NCBI RefSeq assembly: GCF_900101905.1
Contig: NZ_FNAJ01000002.1
Span: 372,001 to 436,000, forward strand
Length of the DNA stretch: 64,000 nt
Reading direction: 5' to 3'
Origin: Myxococcus virescens
GTDB taxonomy: Bacteria; Myxococcota; Myxococcia; Myxococcales; Myxococcaceae
In this document: positions 33,740-41,464 of the stretch, in pieces
How positions within the stretch are numbered: position 1 is the stretch's first letter
Layout of the letters: every line of letters starts with the position of its first letter
Translations under genes and position numbers: made by a program
Notes under the pieces: generated by a model
Databases searched by the model: none
What the model saw: only the letters and a program-made list of their open reading frames with translations
What the model was told of the DNA's origin: nothing

Positions 33740-34522
33740 ATGAGCATTCCCTTGTTCAAGGGCACGGACGTCGAACGTCTGCGCCGAGCGAGTCAGGCCG
33801 CCGCCGGTACGCTGGCTTTCGTTGCCTCGAAGCTGACCCCCGGTGTCACCACGGCGGACATCGACCAGTGGGTTCGCGAGGACACGGCGCGCCGGGGTGG
33901 CAAGCCCAGTCAGTTGGGGTTCAAGGGCTACCCGGCCACCGTCTGTACCAGCCGCAACCACATCGTCTGTCACGGCATCCCGAACGCAGGCGAGCAGCTG
34001 GTCCGAGGGGACATCATCAACGTGGACGTGACGACGTGCCTGGACGGCTTCCACGGGGACACCTCCGCGACCTTCCTCATTGGCGAGGTGTCCGAAGACG
34101 CCCGTCGCATCGTGGACGTGGCGCGCCGGTGCCGTGACGCGGGCATCGCCGTCGTCCGCCATGGCGCGCGGCTGGGGGACATCGGCGCGGCCATCGAGGA
34201 GCTGGCGAAGAAGGAGGGCTGCAGCGTGGTGGAGGAGTTCGGCGGGCATGGCATCGGCCACCAGATGCATGGGCCGCCCACTGTGCCCCACACCGGCAAG
34301 CGAGGCTCGGGCATCAAGCTGCGCTCGGGCATGGTCCTCACCGTGGAGCCCATGGTGAATCTGGGACGGCCGGACATTCGCATCCTGGCCGACGGTTGGA
34401 CGGTGGTGACGGAGGACGGCAGCCTGTCCGCGCAGTTCGAGCACACCATCCTGGTGACCCCTGACGGCTGTGAGGTGCTCACCCAGCCCGAGCTTGCCCT
34501 TTCGCTCGAAATCGCCTGCTGA
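33740..34522 (+). CDS. map: Methionine aminopeptidase, type I
   Basis: This 260-residue M24A peptidase has the full set of metal ligands: the two aspartates in INVDVTTCLDGFHGDTSATF, the histidine in GGHGIGHQMH, and the glutamates in TVEPMVNLG and SAQFEHTIL. It removes the initiator methionine from new proteins. The ATG at 33740 is preferred over a TTG nine bases upstream. It lacks the N-terminal zinc-finger extension. No translation gene is adjacent, so this may be a second copy in the genome. A 7-bp hairpin follows the stop. Confidence 0.93.
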   Translation: MSIPLFKGTDVERLRRASQAAAGTLAFVASKLTPGVTTADIDQWVREDTARRGGKPSQLGFKGYPATVCTSRNHIVCHGIPNAGEQLVRGDIINVDVTTCLDGFHGDTSATFLIGEVSEDARRIVDVARRCRDAGIAVVRHGARLGDIGAAIEELAKKEGCSVVEEFGGHGIGHQMHGPPTVPHTGKRGSGIKLRSGMVLTVEPMVNLGRPDIRILADGWTVVTEDGSLSAQFEHTILVTPDGCEVLTQPELALSLEIAC

Positions 34523-34546
34523 ACGCTTCCCCGCTCTGGGAGGGCG

Positions 34547-34566
34547 GGCAGGCGGCCGTGCCTGCC
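34547..34566 (+). terminator. Weak hairpin after map
   Basis: GGCAGGC (34547-34553) pairs with GCCTGCC (34560-34566) across a 6-base loop, 24 bases past the map stop. No T-tract follows. Confidence 0.3.
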
Positions 34567-34617
34567 ATGGGTCCTCGGGGTGCCTACCCTTGGAGGATAA
34601 GGGCAGGAGGCCGCGCG

Positions 34618-35274
34618 ATGAAGAAGGAGATGCTGTTGTATGAACTGCACCCGGCACTGGTGCACATGCCACTGGCCTTGCTTCCCACGGCGGCCGTGGC
34701 GGACCTCATCTCGGTGACGACGGGCGACGGCGCCTGGGCCCGGGTGGCACGCCGCATCTGGGTGGCTGGCTCCATTGGTGGCCTGCTCGCGGGCGTGTCG
34801 GGACTGGCGGCCAGCCAGGAGGTCCGGCTGGAGACGCCGCGTGCCCGGGACATGACGTTCCTGCATGGCGTGGGCAACGCCTCCGTGCTGCTCGGCGCCT
34901 TGGGGGTGACGGTGTGGCGGCTGCGGCGCGAGCCCACCGCGGCCACCGTGGCGCTGGGGCTGGGCGCCTGTGGGCTGGCGCTCTGCACGGCGACGCTCGG
35001 CGGAAAGATGGTCTACGAGCTGGGCGTGGGACAACCCGCTTCAATGCGCGATGCGAACGCCCCCGCATTGCTGTCACGAGACGCGCCGCTGCTGCTGGTG
35101 CGTGACGCGCTTCGTGGAGTGCAGTGGCTGGTGACGCGTGCGCGGGAGGTGCTCGCCGGTGGGCGTCCGCTCGCGAAGGGCGCCGCGGGCACGGCGCCTG
35201 AGGACGAGTCGCTCACGTTGTCCTCGCCCGTCGCCGTGTTCCACGGCCCGGGCCGTCCCATGCCTCAGGCGTAG
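34618..35274 (+). CDS. DUF2231-type membrane protein
   Basis: This 218-residue protein starts at ATG 34618, seven bases after CAGGAGG. The N-terminal two thirds hold four membrane helices beginning LHPALVHMPLALLPTAAVAD, the H-P-x-V-H-x-P-L signature of the DUF2231 family. Further helices lie at about 45-62, 82-98 and 105-128. The last 80 residues are soluble and rich in Ala and Arg, unlike most family members. DUF2231 proteins are proposed haem- or redox-linked membrane proteins, but no function is established. It is probably transcribed alone, followed by hairpins. Confidence 0.8.
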   Translation: MKKEMLLYELHPALVHMPLALLPTAAVADLISVTTGDGAWARVARRIWVAGSIGGLLAGVSGLAASQEVRLETPRARDMTFLHGVGNASVLLGALGVTVWRLRREPTAATVALGLGACGLALCTATLGGKMVYELGVGQPASMRDANAPALLSRDAPLLLVRDALRGVQWLVTRAREVLAGGRPLAKGAAGTAPEDESLTLSSPVAVFHGPGRPMPQA

Positions 35275-35295
35275 TGCCCGCCCTTCCGGCGTCCA

Positions 35296-35369
35296 TGTCA
35301 TGACACTTCGGCGTGACGTGGATACCCCCGCACAGACTGCTGCGGGGTAGGTTTGCCGTCCCCGGCAAA
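35296..35369. promoter_or_regulatory. Three symmetric elements in the gap after the DUF2231 gene
   Basis: TGTCATGACA (35296-35305) is a perfect 10-bp palindrome. CCCCGCA (35326-35332) with TGCGGGG (35341-35347) is a terminator-like hairpin followed by a few T residues. TTTGCCG (35352-35358) with CGGCAAA (35363-35369) is a second hairpin about 40 bases before the next gene. The first hairpin probably ends the DUF2231 transcript; the others may be regulator sites for the downstream operon. Confidence 0.5.
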
Positions 35370-35408
35370 TGGCGCTAGAGCTCCGCGCCAGCGAGTGGGG
35401 GACGACGC

Positions 35409-36011
35409 ATGCGCACACGAGGGGAAGTCGCAGCGGTAGTGCTGGGCATCATGCTGGTCGGAGCGGGTGCTTCGTTGCTGGTCCCCCGGTGGGCGCTCGG
35501 CAATCAAGGGGTACCGCGCGAAGTCGCCCGGACGCCCGCGGCTCCACCCCAGGTCGCCGCCGAGCCGCGCTTCCACGTCGAACCCGCGAAGGATGACACC
35601 GGCCGCGCGGGGCAGGTGGCGAGCCTTCGCGACGAAGCGCCGGAATGGGAGCGGTTCGCTGCGCGCGCGCTGGTGCCGCTGACGCCGGACGAACGGGCCT
35701 TGCTTCGAGAAGAGCCGGTGGACGATCTGGCGGCGCTGGTGACGCGCACGGAGCGCGCCTTCATGGACGCAACGCCCGAAGCACGCGTGGAGAAGGAACG
35801 GCGCTATCTGGCGGCGCTGAACCTGGTGGCGAAGCTGGCCACGCCGCCGGAGCCCTCTGCCGAGGACCTCCGCGCGCGCGAAGTGGACGCGCGCTACCAG
35901 CAGGCGCTCACCGTGGAGCAGGTGAAGTGGCGGTCGCTTCCGCCAGAGGAAAAGTCGCGTCAGCATGACGCCTTCAAGGAAGCCTTCTTCCGCGCGGAGG
36001 AGACGCGATGA
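35409..36011 (+). CDS. Membrane-anchored hypothetical protein, first of a coupled trio
   Basis: This 200-residue protein was not recognised. An N-terminal signal anchor (about residues 7-28; AVVLGIMLVGAGASLLVP) is followed by a charged helical domain. It has many Glu and Arg residues and a WERFAARALVPLTPDERALL segment, and ends EAFFRAEETR. Its form, a membrane-tethered helical arm, resembles steric chaperones or secretion accessories, but there is no direct signature. Its stop overlaps the metalloprotease start (ATGA), so a helper role for that protease is plausible. Confidence 0.7.
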   Translation: MRTRGEVAAVVLGIMLVGAGASLLVPRWALGNQGVPREVARTPAAPPQVAAEPRFHVEPAKDDTGRAGQVASLRDEAPEWERFAARALVPLTPDERALLREEPVDDLAALVTRTERAFMDATPEARVEKERRYLAALNLVAKLATPPEPSAEDLRAREVDARYQQALTVEQVKWRSLPPEEKSRQHDAFKEAFFRAEETR

Positions 36012-37753
36012 AGGCGCTTCCGAGGAGTCTCCTCGCGCTGGTGTTGCTGGCGCCCGCATTGGTGCTGGCCGGGCCGCACTACGTGGCCTCGCGTGACTGG
36101 GGCTCCTTCATCTGGTTGAGCACGTGGCTGGACGCGGGGCAGACGTACACCTTCGAGACGCGGGATTTGACGGGCACCGCGCCGGACACCGTCCTTCACG
36201 TGCTCCGGGACCGGGGCGGCTGGAGCCAGGTGGCCATGGGTGACGACTGCGCGGGCGCGGCGCGTTCCTGCGTGACGTTCACCGCGCCAGACTCCGGGCT
36301 CTACCGCGTCTGGGTGCGCGCCTATGCGGAAGGACGCGGCGGGACGGCCAGCCTGTATCGCAATGGAGCGCTCCTCCTGAGCAACCAGCCCTTCGGCGGC
36401 GTGCCGCTCAGCTTCGCCTGGAACGTGAAGGACACCTTCCGGGCCACGTCCACGACGCCGGGCGCCGGGGACCACCTGGTCTTCCTGCTGCGCTCCAACG
36501 CGGAGTACCTGCAACACGACGATGACAGTGGGCCTCGCTCCTACCCGCTGGTCGTCGCGGCGAGCACACAGAACGCGGGCGCCCAGCGCGTGGTGGTGGG
36601 CCGCTTTCCCGGCAGTACGGGCACGGCCAGCTTCGTCCACGACGACGCGCTGTGGTCCACCATCTTCAGCGACAACGACGAGGATGAAGACGGCATCTCC
36701 AATGCCCTGGAGCCGCTGGTGGGGATGAACCCGGACTCGAAGGACTCGGACGGGGATGGGATACCGGACACGCTGGAGCTGTTCGGCAATGACGGCTTCT
36801 CCTTCTCCGAGTGGGGCAGCCCCACGGTGAAGGACCTCTACGTGGAGGTGGATTGGATGGAGCACCCCTCCAATCCCTACCTCACGCGGAAGCCCTATGC
36901 CGGGCTGGTGGCGGACGCGGCGGCGGTGTTCGCGCGGGACGCGGGCGCGCGGCTGCATGCCTTCGTCGACAGCGCGCTGCCCTGGCATGAAGTGGTGTGC
37001 TTCGGCGCGTGCAGCGGCGGCGTGGACTTCTATTCACTGAAGCAGGGCGGGTTCTCCACCGGGTACCCGGAGCGGCGGCCCTACTTCCACTATGCGGTGT
37101 GGGCCTACCGGCAGGGCAGCAGCACGTCGTGTTCCTCCGGCAAGGCGGAGGTGCTGGGAAATGACCTCATCATCAGCCTGGGCTGCTGGAGCAGCCCGAG
37201 CATCCAGGAACAGCGTGGCACCTTCATCCACGAGCTGGGCCACAACCTGGCGCTGGACCACAACGGCAACGACGTGGCGGGGCAGACCAGCGTGGTGCAC
37301 GCCAGCGTGATGAACTACCGCTACCAGATGCTCGGCGTGGGCTCGCCGGGCTCGCACACGTACTCGTTTGGAGGCAATGCGTGCGCGGCGTGTAGCGCGT
37401 CCCCCAAGAGCAAGTGTGTCTCCTGCCGGAACGGCTTCCTGGGATGCGGCTTCCCTGGGTGCGGCTCGTGCGACTGCGATGTGAATGAGTGGGGCGCCGT
37501 GGAGCTGGACTTCCTGGACGACGGCGACGCGGACGACGGCGCCCACCGCGCGCTGCTGGCGAAGTACGCTCCAGACGACAAGGGAGGGCCGGTGCGGTTC
37601 CAGCCGCGCGTGCCCCACGCGGAGCCACCCGTCGCGGCGCGTCGCCTGAAGGTGGAGCGCACGCGGGAGCGGCTGCGGGCGCGGGGGCAGGTGGAGGGGC
37701 AGGACTTCTTCGTGTCGACCGACGGCACGACGCTGTACGCTGAGTGCCCATGA
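36008..37753 (+). CDS. Secreted metzincin-type zinc metalloprotease with calcium-binding repeats
   Basis: This 581-residue protein has a signal peptide (MKALPRSLLALVLLAPALVLA). A beta-rich N-terminal domain follows (about 25-200). Acidic thrombospondin-3-like calcium repeats lie at about 222-260 (DNDEDEDGISNALEPLVGMN, then DSDGDGIPDTLEL). The catalytic domain has HELGHNLALDH (H408, E409, H412, H418), which is HExxHxxGxxH with Ala at the usual Gly. A Met-turn-like ASVMNY follows, then a cluster of 12 or so cysteines (about 455-490). It is probably an exported protease used in predation or nutrition. It is coupled at both ends to neighbours by ATGA overlaps. Confidence 0.85.
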   Translation: MKALPRSLLALVLLAPALVLAGPHYVASRDWGSFIWLSTWLDAGQTYTFETRDLTGTAPDTVLHVLRDRGGWSQVAMGDDCAGAARSCVTFTAPDSGLYRVWVRAYAEGRGGTASLYRNGALLLSNQPFGGVPLSFAWNVKDTFRATSTTPGAGDHLVFLLRSNAEYLQHDDDSGPRSYPLVVAASTQNAGAQRVVVGRFPGSTGTASFVHDDALWSTIFSDNDEDEDGISNALEPLVGMNPDSKDSDGDGIPDTLELFGNDGFSFSEWGSPTVKDLYVEVDWMEHPSNPYLTRKPYAGLVADAAAVFARDAGARLHAFVDSALPWHEVVCFGACSGGVDFYSLKQGGFSTGYPERRPYFHYAVWAYRQGSSTSCSSGKAEVLGNDLIISLGCWSSPSIQEQRGTFIHELGHNLALDHNGNDVAGQTSVVHASVMNYRYQMLGVGSPGSHTYSFGGNACAACSASPKSKCVSCRNGFLGCGFPGCGSCDCDVNEWGAVELDFLDDGDADDGAHRALLAKYAPDDKGGPVRFQPRVPHAEPPVAARRLKVERTRERLRARGQVEGQDFFVSTDGTTLYAECP

Positions 37754-38610
37754 GCATTCGCCCGCGCCCGGCCCGTTGTCGTGCCCCGGTGCGCTGGGCG
37801 CGCGGCGCCGCGGGGCTCCTCCTGACCGGCTTGATGGGCTGCCAGATGAAGTGCTCCGAGCCGGTCCCCGACGCCAGGGGCGCCTTTTCGCTCCGGCGCG
37901 AGAGCCCGTGTGTCCAGGTCTGGCGCGCGGCCCAGGTGGACGTGGCGTTCAAGGAAGAGCCCGAGGACGCCGCGCGGCAGCGCACGGACACGCGGCTGGA
38001 GCGCCGCTTCACCGTCGCCCGGCAGCTGCGCGGTGCGTACCGGCACCAGGACCGGTGGGCCTCGGTGCTGGAGTACGAGGCGGGGCCGGTGCGCGGCGGC
38101 GTGAGCTACGGCCTCCAGGTGCCGGACATGCTGGCGGACCTGACGGGTCAGGTCGTTCAGTGGACCAGCCATCGCGAGCCCGCGTCCTGTCCTACGAAGG
38201 AGGATGGTGAGGTTCCCGTGTTGTTGTCGGGAGACACCCTGCGGGACGCGGAGGGCCGGCTGTTGCTGCTCACGGTGCCGAGTGCTCCCACCACCATCGC
38301 GGGAGACGTGCTGCTTCCTCCAGGGCTCGTTCCGGAGCTGGGCTTCCAATGGGAGGACGCGGGCTGCACGCTGGCGGATGGGACGCATGCGCTGGACGTC
38401 CAACTCCGTGTGACGCACGCGAATCGTTCGCAAGGCCCGGGGACCACGGTGACCGCGGAGGTAGGACAGCCGGCCCCGCTGACCCTGGACGGTGTGCGCT
38501 ATGTCGTTCGGGTGGCGCGTGCCACGGCGGATATGCAGGGCCGGTGTGGGCAGGCTGTCTTCACGCTGACGCGCGAGGACCTGCTCGAACAGGGGCAGCC
38601 CGGACCCTGA
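37750..38610 (+). CDS. Lipoprotein, third of a coupled trio
   Basis: This 286-residue protein starts at ATG 37750, overlapping the protease stop. It has a basic N-terminus, a hydrophobic stretch (AAGLLLTGLMG) and a lipobox ending in Cys 31, followed by a second cysteine. The mature protein is beta-rich with scattered cysteines (CVQVW, SCPTKED, AGCTLADG, RCGQAVF), which suggests disulfides in an exported fold. No family was recognised. Translational coupling with the metalloprotease suggests an inhibitor, anchor or maturation partner; this is inference. Confidence 0.75.
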   Translation: MSIRPRPARCRAPVRWARGAAGLLLTGLMGCQMKCSEPVPDARGAFSLRRESPCVQVWRAAQVDVAFKEEPEDAARQRTDTRLERRFTVARQLRGAYRHQDRWASVLEYEAGPVRGGVSYGLQVPDMLADLTGQVVQWTSHREPASCPTKEDGEVPVLLSGDTLRDAEGRLLLLTVPSAPTTIAGDVLLPPGLVPELGFQWEDAGCTLADGTHALDVQLRVTHANRSQGPGTTVTAEVGQPAPLTLDGVRYVVRVARATADMQGRCGQAVFTLTREDLLEQGQPGP

Positions 38611-38766
38611 GTCACGGCGCTGGATGCCGTTCCTGGAAATAGTCTGCCTTACCGCTCGTTGTGCGGGACCGGTATGTAGGCATGCCGCGCCCAAGCGCTT
38701 CATGCGTGGCGTGGGCCCAGGCCTGCTATCTTCGCGGGCTTCAACGGACACCTGAGGGACGACACC

Positions 38767-40224
38767 ATGCGAAGCGGGCTGAAGCGGAACTGGGCGGGGT
38801 TCGCGGTGGGCGGCCTGCTCGGCGCATGGGTGCTCGGCTGTGGCGGCTCGACGACGGAGGGCCTGGAGTCGCTGGAGCAGGGGACCGCGCCGCCCGCGTC
38901 CGTCTCCGTGGACCTGTCGAGCGTGGACCTCCGCACCCGGCTGGAGTCCATCGCCGGCCTCACGGTGCTGACCGACGTCGAGGTCAACGGCTTCCGCTTC
39001 TTCACGATGGACTACGAGCAGCCCGTGGACCACCTGCGTCCCTGGGGCACGCGCTTCCAGCAGCGGGTGACGCTGATGCACCGCTCGGAGACGGCGCCCA
39101 TGGTGCTGGACACGGAAGGCACCGCCATCTTCGAGGAGCCCATCCCCGCCGAGCCCACGGACCTGCTCCAGGGCAACCAGCTCACCGTGGAGCACCGCTT
39201 CTACGGCGCGTCCAAGCCAGCCGACATGGACTGGCGGAAGCTGACGATGTGGCAGGCGGCCGCGGATGCCCACCGGCTCGTCGAGGCCTTCAAGCCGCTG
39301 TACGGCGGGCGCTGGCTGTCCACCGGCGTCTTCAAGGGCGGCACCGCCGCCCTGGCCCACCGCTTCTATTTCCCGAACGACGTCCACGCCACGGTGACCT
39401 ATTCGGCGCAGCACAACCGGGGCCTCCATGACGCGCGCCACGGGCGCTTCATCCTCACCAAGGTGGGCGACGCGGCCTGCCGCCAGCAGCTCGCCTCCCT
39501 CCAGTACGCCGCGCTGACCCGCCGCGACGAGCTGCTGCCCTTCATGGATGGCTACGACGCCCAGGGCTTCACCTTCAACACGCTGGGGAAGGACCGCGCC
39601 TTCGAGTTCGCCGTCATCGAGGTGCCCTTCATCTTCTGGCAGTACTACGGCATGGCGGGGACGTGTGAAGGGCTGCCCTCGCCGGAGGCGAGCGCGGAGG
39701 AGCTCTTCGCCTTCTTCAGCTACGTCTCCACGCTGGAGTTCACCTTCTCCGACCAGGCGCTGGAGGAGTCGGCGCCGCTCTACTACCAGGGCGCCACGCA
39801 GCTGGGCGGCCCGGGGTACCCGGAGGTTCACCTGCGGCCGTTGCTGCGCTACGCCGGTGAGCACCTCCCCACGCGCTTCCCGCCCACGGGCGTGCGCAAG
39901 CAGTACGAGCCGTGGACCGTGGGCCTGCTGGAGGCGTGGACCCGCTTCGAGGCCAAGCGGGTGCTGCTCGTCTATGGAGACCTGAGCCCCTGGTCCGCCA
40001 GCGCCTTCAGCACCACGACGGGCAACGACGCGTACCGCGTCATCGCTGATGACAGCATCGGCTTCTTCGGCACGCTGAGCGCGCTGCCGGAGCCGCAGCG
40101 GAGCTTCCTGCTCGGGCGCCTGTCGGAGTGGGCGGACGCCCCGGTGCAGCTCCCGACGGGGATGGATGCCCTGCGGCGCCGCGAGTCGAGCGACGCGCGC
40201 ATGAAGGCCTACCGCGCCCGGTAG
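38767..40224 (+). CDS. S37 (PS-10)-type serine peptidase homologue, catalytic residues apparently lost
   Basis: This 485-residue lipoprotein (lipobox LGC, Cys 25) has the overall sequence order of S37 tripeptidyl aminopeptidases: EQPVDH near the start, LTVEHRFYGASKPADMDWRK, and the segment before and after the nucleophile elbow. The elbow reads TGVFKGGTAALAHRFYFPND, so the expected serine of GxSKGG is Phe 189. The later YGDLSPW replaces the usual DPW aspartate, and the region where a GNH histidine is expected reads ADDSIGFFG. It is therefore probably a non-peptidase, for example a peptide-binding surface protein. Motif expectations are from memory of the family. Confidence 0.75.
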   Translation: MRSGLKRNWAGFAVGGLLGAWVLGCGGSTTEGLESLEQGTAPPASVSVDLSSVDLRTRLESIAGLTVLTDVEVNGFRFFTMDYEQPVDHLRPWGTRFQQRVTLMHRSETAPMVLDTEGTAIFEEPIPAEPTDLLQGNQLTVEHRFYGASKPADMDWRKLTMWQAAADAHRLVEAFKPLYGGRWLSTGVFKGGTAALAHRFYFPNDVHATVTYSAQHNRGLHDARHGRFILTKVGDAACRQQLASLQYAALTRRDELLPFMDGYDAQGFTFNTLGKDRAFEFAVIEVPFIFWQYYGMAGTCEGLPSPEASAEELFAFFSYVSTLEFTFSDQALEESAPLYYQGATQLGGPGYPEVHLRPLLRYAGEHLPTRFPPTGVRKQYEPWTVGLLEAWTRFEAKRVLLVYGDLSPWSASAFSTTTGNDAYRVIADDSIGFFGTLSALPEPQRSFLLGRLSEWADAPVQLPTGMDALRRRESSDARMKAYRAR

Positions 40225-40248
40225 CGGGCCGGACTGCATGTGCGTGTC

Positions 40249-40254
40249 TTGACA
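40249..40254 (+). promoter_or_regulatory. Possible -35 element for the small lipoprotein gene
   Basis: A perfect TTGACA lies 72 bases before the ATG at 40327. The hexamer 17 bases downstream (TGGCGT) is a poor -10, so the call is tentative. Confidence 0.3.
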
Positions 40255-40326
40255 TTGTGCTCAACCCCTCTTGGCGTCCAGGCGGCCGTGACTACCTTCC
40301 GCCCGACTTTCAGGAGGGGTGCACGA

Positions 40327-40530
40327 ATGCTGAAGAACATGCTGATGGCCGCGGCGTTGGGCGTTCTGGTGGTGGGCACGGGCTGCCACCGCAACACGCG
40401 GGAGAGCGCCGAGAACGACGCCGAGCGCGCCGTCGACAAGACGGAGGACGCCGCGGATGAGGCGGGCGACAAGATCGAGGACACGGCCGAGGAGGCCGGG
40501 GACAAGATCGAAGACGCCACCGACAACTGA
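40327..40530 (+). CDS. Small lipoprotein with acidic/basic heptad-like repeats
   Basis: This 67-residue protein starts at ATG 40327 after AGGAGGGG. It has a lipoprotein signal peptide (LMAAALGVLVVGTGC). The mature 45 residues are almost wholly charged, with an 11-residue repeat DKTEDAADEAG, DKIEDTAEEAG and DKIEDATDN. This should form an amphipathic helix lying along or extending from the outer membrane. It is similar in form to entericidin- or YtxH-type stress lipoproteins. No partner is apparent; it stands alone between oppositely organised genes. Confidence 0.8.
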   Translation: MLKNMLMAAALGVLVVGTGCHRNTRESAENDAERAVDKTEDAADEAGDKIEDTAEEAGDKIEDATDN

Positions 40531-40590
40531 GCGTGCTTGCGCGGTGGTCTGCTCCGAGCGGGCAGGCCGCCGCTGTTTCACCAGACCGGC

Positions 40591-41187
40591 TCAGGCCGGG
40601 CTGGAGTCGATGACCTTCTTCGCGATGCCGAAGGAGAAGCCCGCCCGGGCCAGCGCGGCCAGGTCCCGCTTCCGATTCTCCTCCCGGGTGCCGGGCTGCG
40701 TGCGGAAGGGACCCAGCCGCTTCTTCCGTGCCCAGATTCGCGCGGCATCTTCCTCGGACACCTCGTGGGTGGCGTCGGCGACCTTCTTCGCCACGACTTC
40801 CGCGGGGACGCCCTTGAGGCGCAGCTTCTGGGCAATCACCCGCGTGCTGCGGCCCGAGGCGCGCAGTGAGTGCGCCTTCATCTGGGCATAGGCTTCGTCG
40901 TTGAGCAGGCCGTTGCGCACCAGCTTCGCGACCAGCGCCTCCACCCAGGCCAGCGCCTCGCCGCGCTCACCACCGTGGAACTTGATGGAGCGGTCCACCC
41001 GGCGCAGCAGCACGCGCTGCAACTGGCTCTTCGTCGCCGCGTAACGCTTCAGGTAGTGCAGCGCCGCGTTCTCCAGGTAGGTGGGGGACACCTTCCGGGG
41101 CCGCTTCGGACCGCGCTCCTTCTTCTTGTCGGGTCCTCCCCGCGCCTCATCCATCACGGGCCTGGGTCTACCACCCAGGTCCGACAC
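40591..41187 (-). CDS. recX: Regulatory protein RecX
   Basis: This 198-residue protein has a basic N-terminal extension (about 1-35) and then the three-helix repeats of RecX: AALHYLKRYAATKSQLQRVL, then LVRNGLLNDEAYAQMKAHSL and the SGRSTRVIAQKLRLKGVPAE motif. The C-terminal repeat includes ARAGFSFGIAKKVI. RecX inhibits RecA filament growth and recombinase activity. recA is not adjacent, as is also the case in many proteobacteria with unlinked recX. ATG 41154 would remove 11 residues and is equally possible. Confidence 0.88.
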   Translation of the reverse strand: MSDLGGRPRPVMDEARGGPDKKKERGPKRPRKVSPTYLENAALHYLKRYAATKSQLQRVLLRRVDRSIKFHGGERGEALAWVEALVAKLVRNGLLNDEAYAQMKAHSLRASGRSTRVIAQKLRLKGVPAEVVAKKVADATHEVSEEDAARIWARKKRLGPFRTQPGTREENRKRDLAALARAGFSFGIAKKVIDSSPA

Positions 41188-41220
41188 CTGGAAGGAACGC
41201 TGGGAGGAGCGTGCGGCCCG

Positions 41221-41449
41221 TCAGTCGCTCCCTGACTGGTAGAGCGCGCACGCCGTGCCGGACGGGTCTTCGATGAAGCAGGAGCGGCCCGTCTTGGCGG
41301 AGCCGCGAATCGTCCCGAGCACCCGGCCCCCCATCGCGGTGACGCGCTCCAGGCTCTGCTCCAGGTCCGCCACGGTGATTCACCGTGAGGTCCATCCAAC
41401 CCACGCTCCCCACTGCTGGCTTCTTCCTGTCCGTGTTCCTGCCCTTCAA
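41221..41449 (-). pseudogene. VOC/glyoxalase-family gene with internal deletion
   Basis: On the minus strand one frame gives a typical VOC N-terminus (AVGSVGWMDLTVN, near 41410-41375). Another frame then gives the VOC C-terminus (VADLEQSLERVTAMGGRVLG and ending CFIEDPSGTACALYQSGSD with a stop at 41223-41221). About 60 residues of the family middle are missing and the frame has changed. The junction coincides with a 17-base palindrome at 41371-41387 (CACGGTGA, one base, TCACCGTG). It is a broken gene. Confidence 0.7.
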
Positions 41450-41464
41450 AGTGTCCGTGGCGCG

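Noticed and set aside
37321-40239. A 972-codon minus-strand frame
   Set aside because: It lies opposite the lipoprotein and S37-type genes, which have clear signals and ribosome binding sites. Its composition is Arg/His/Pro-rich, with no recognisable domain.
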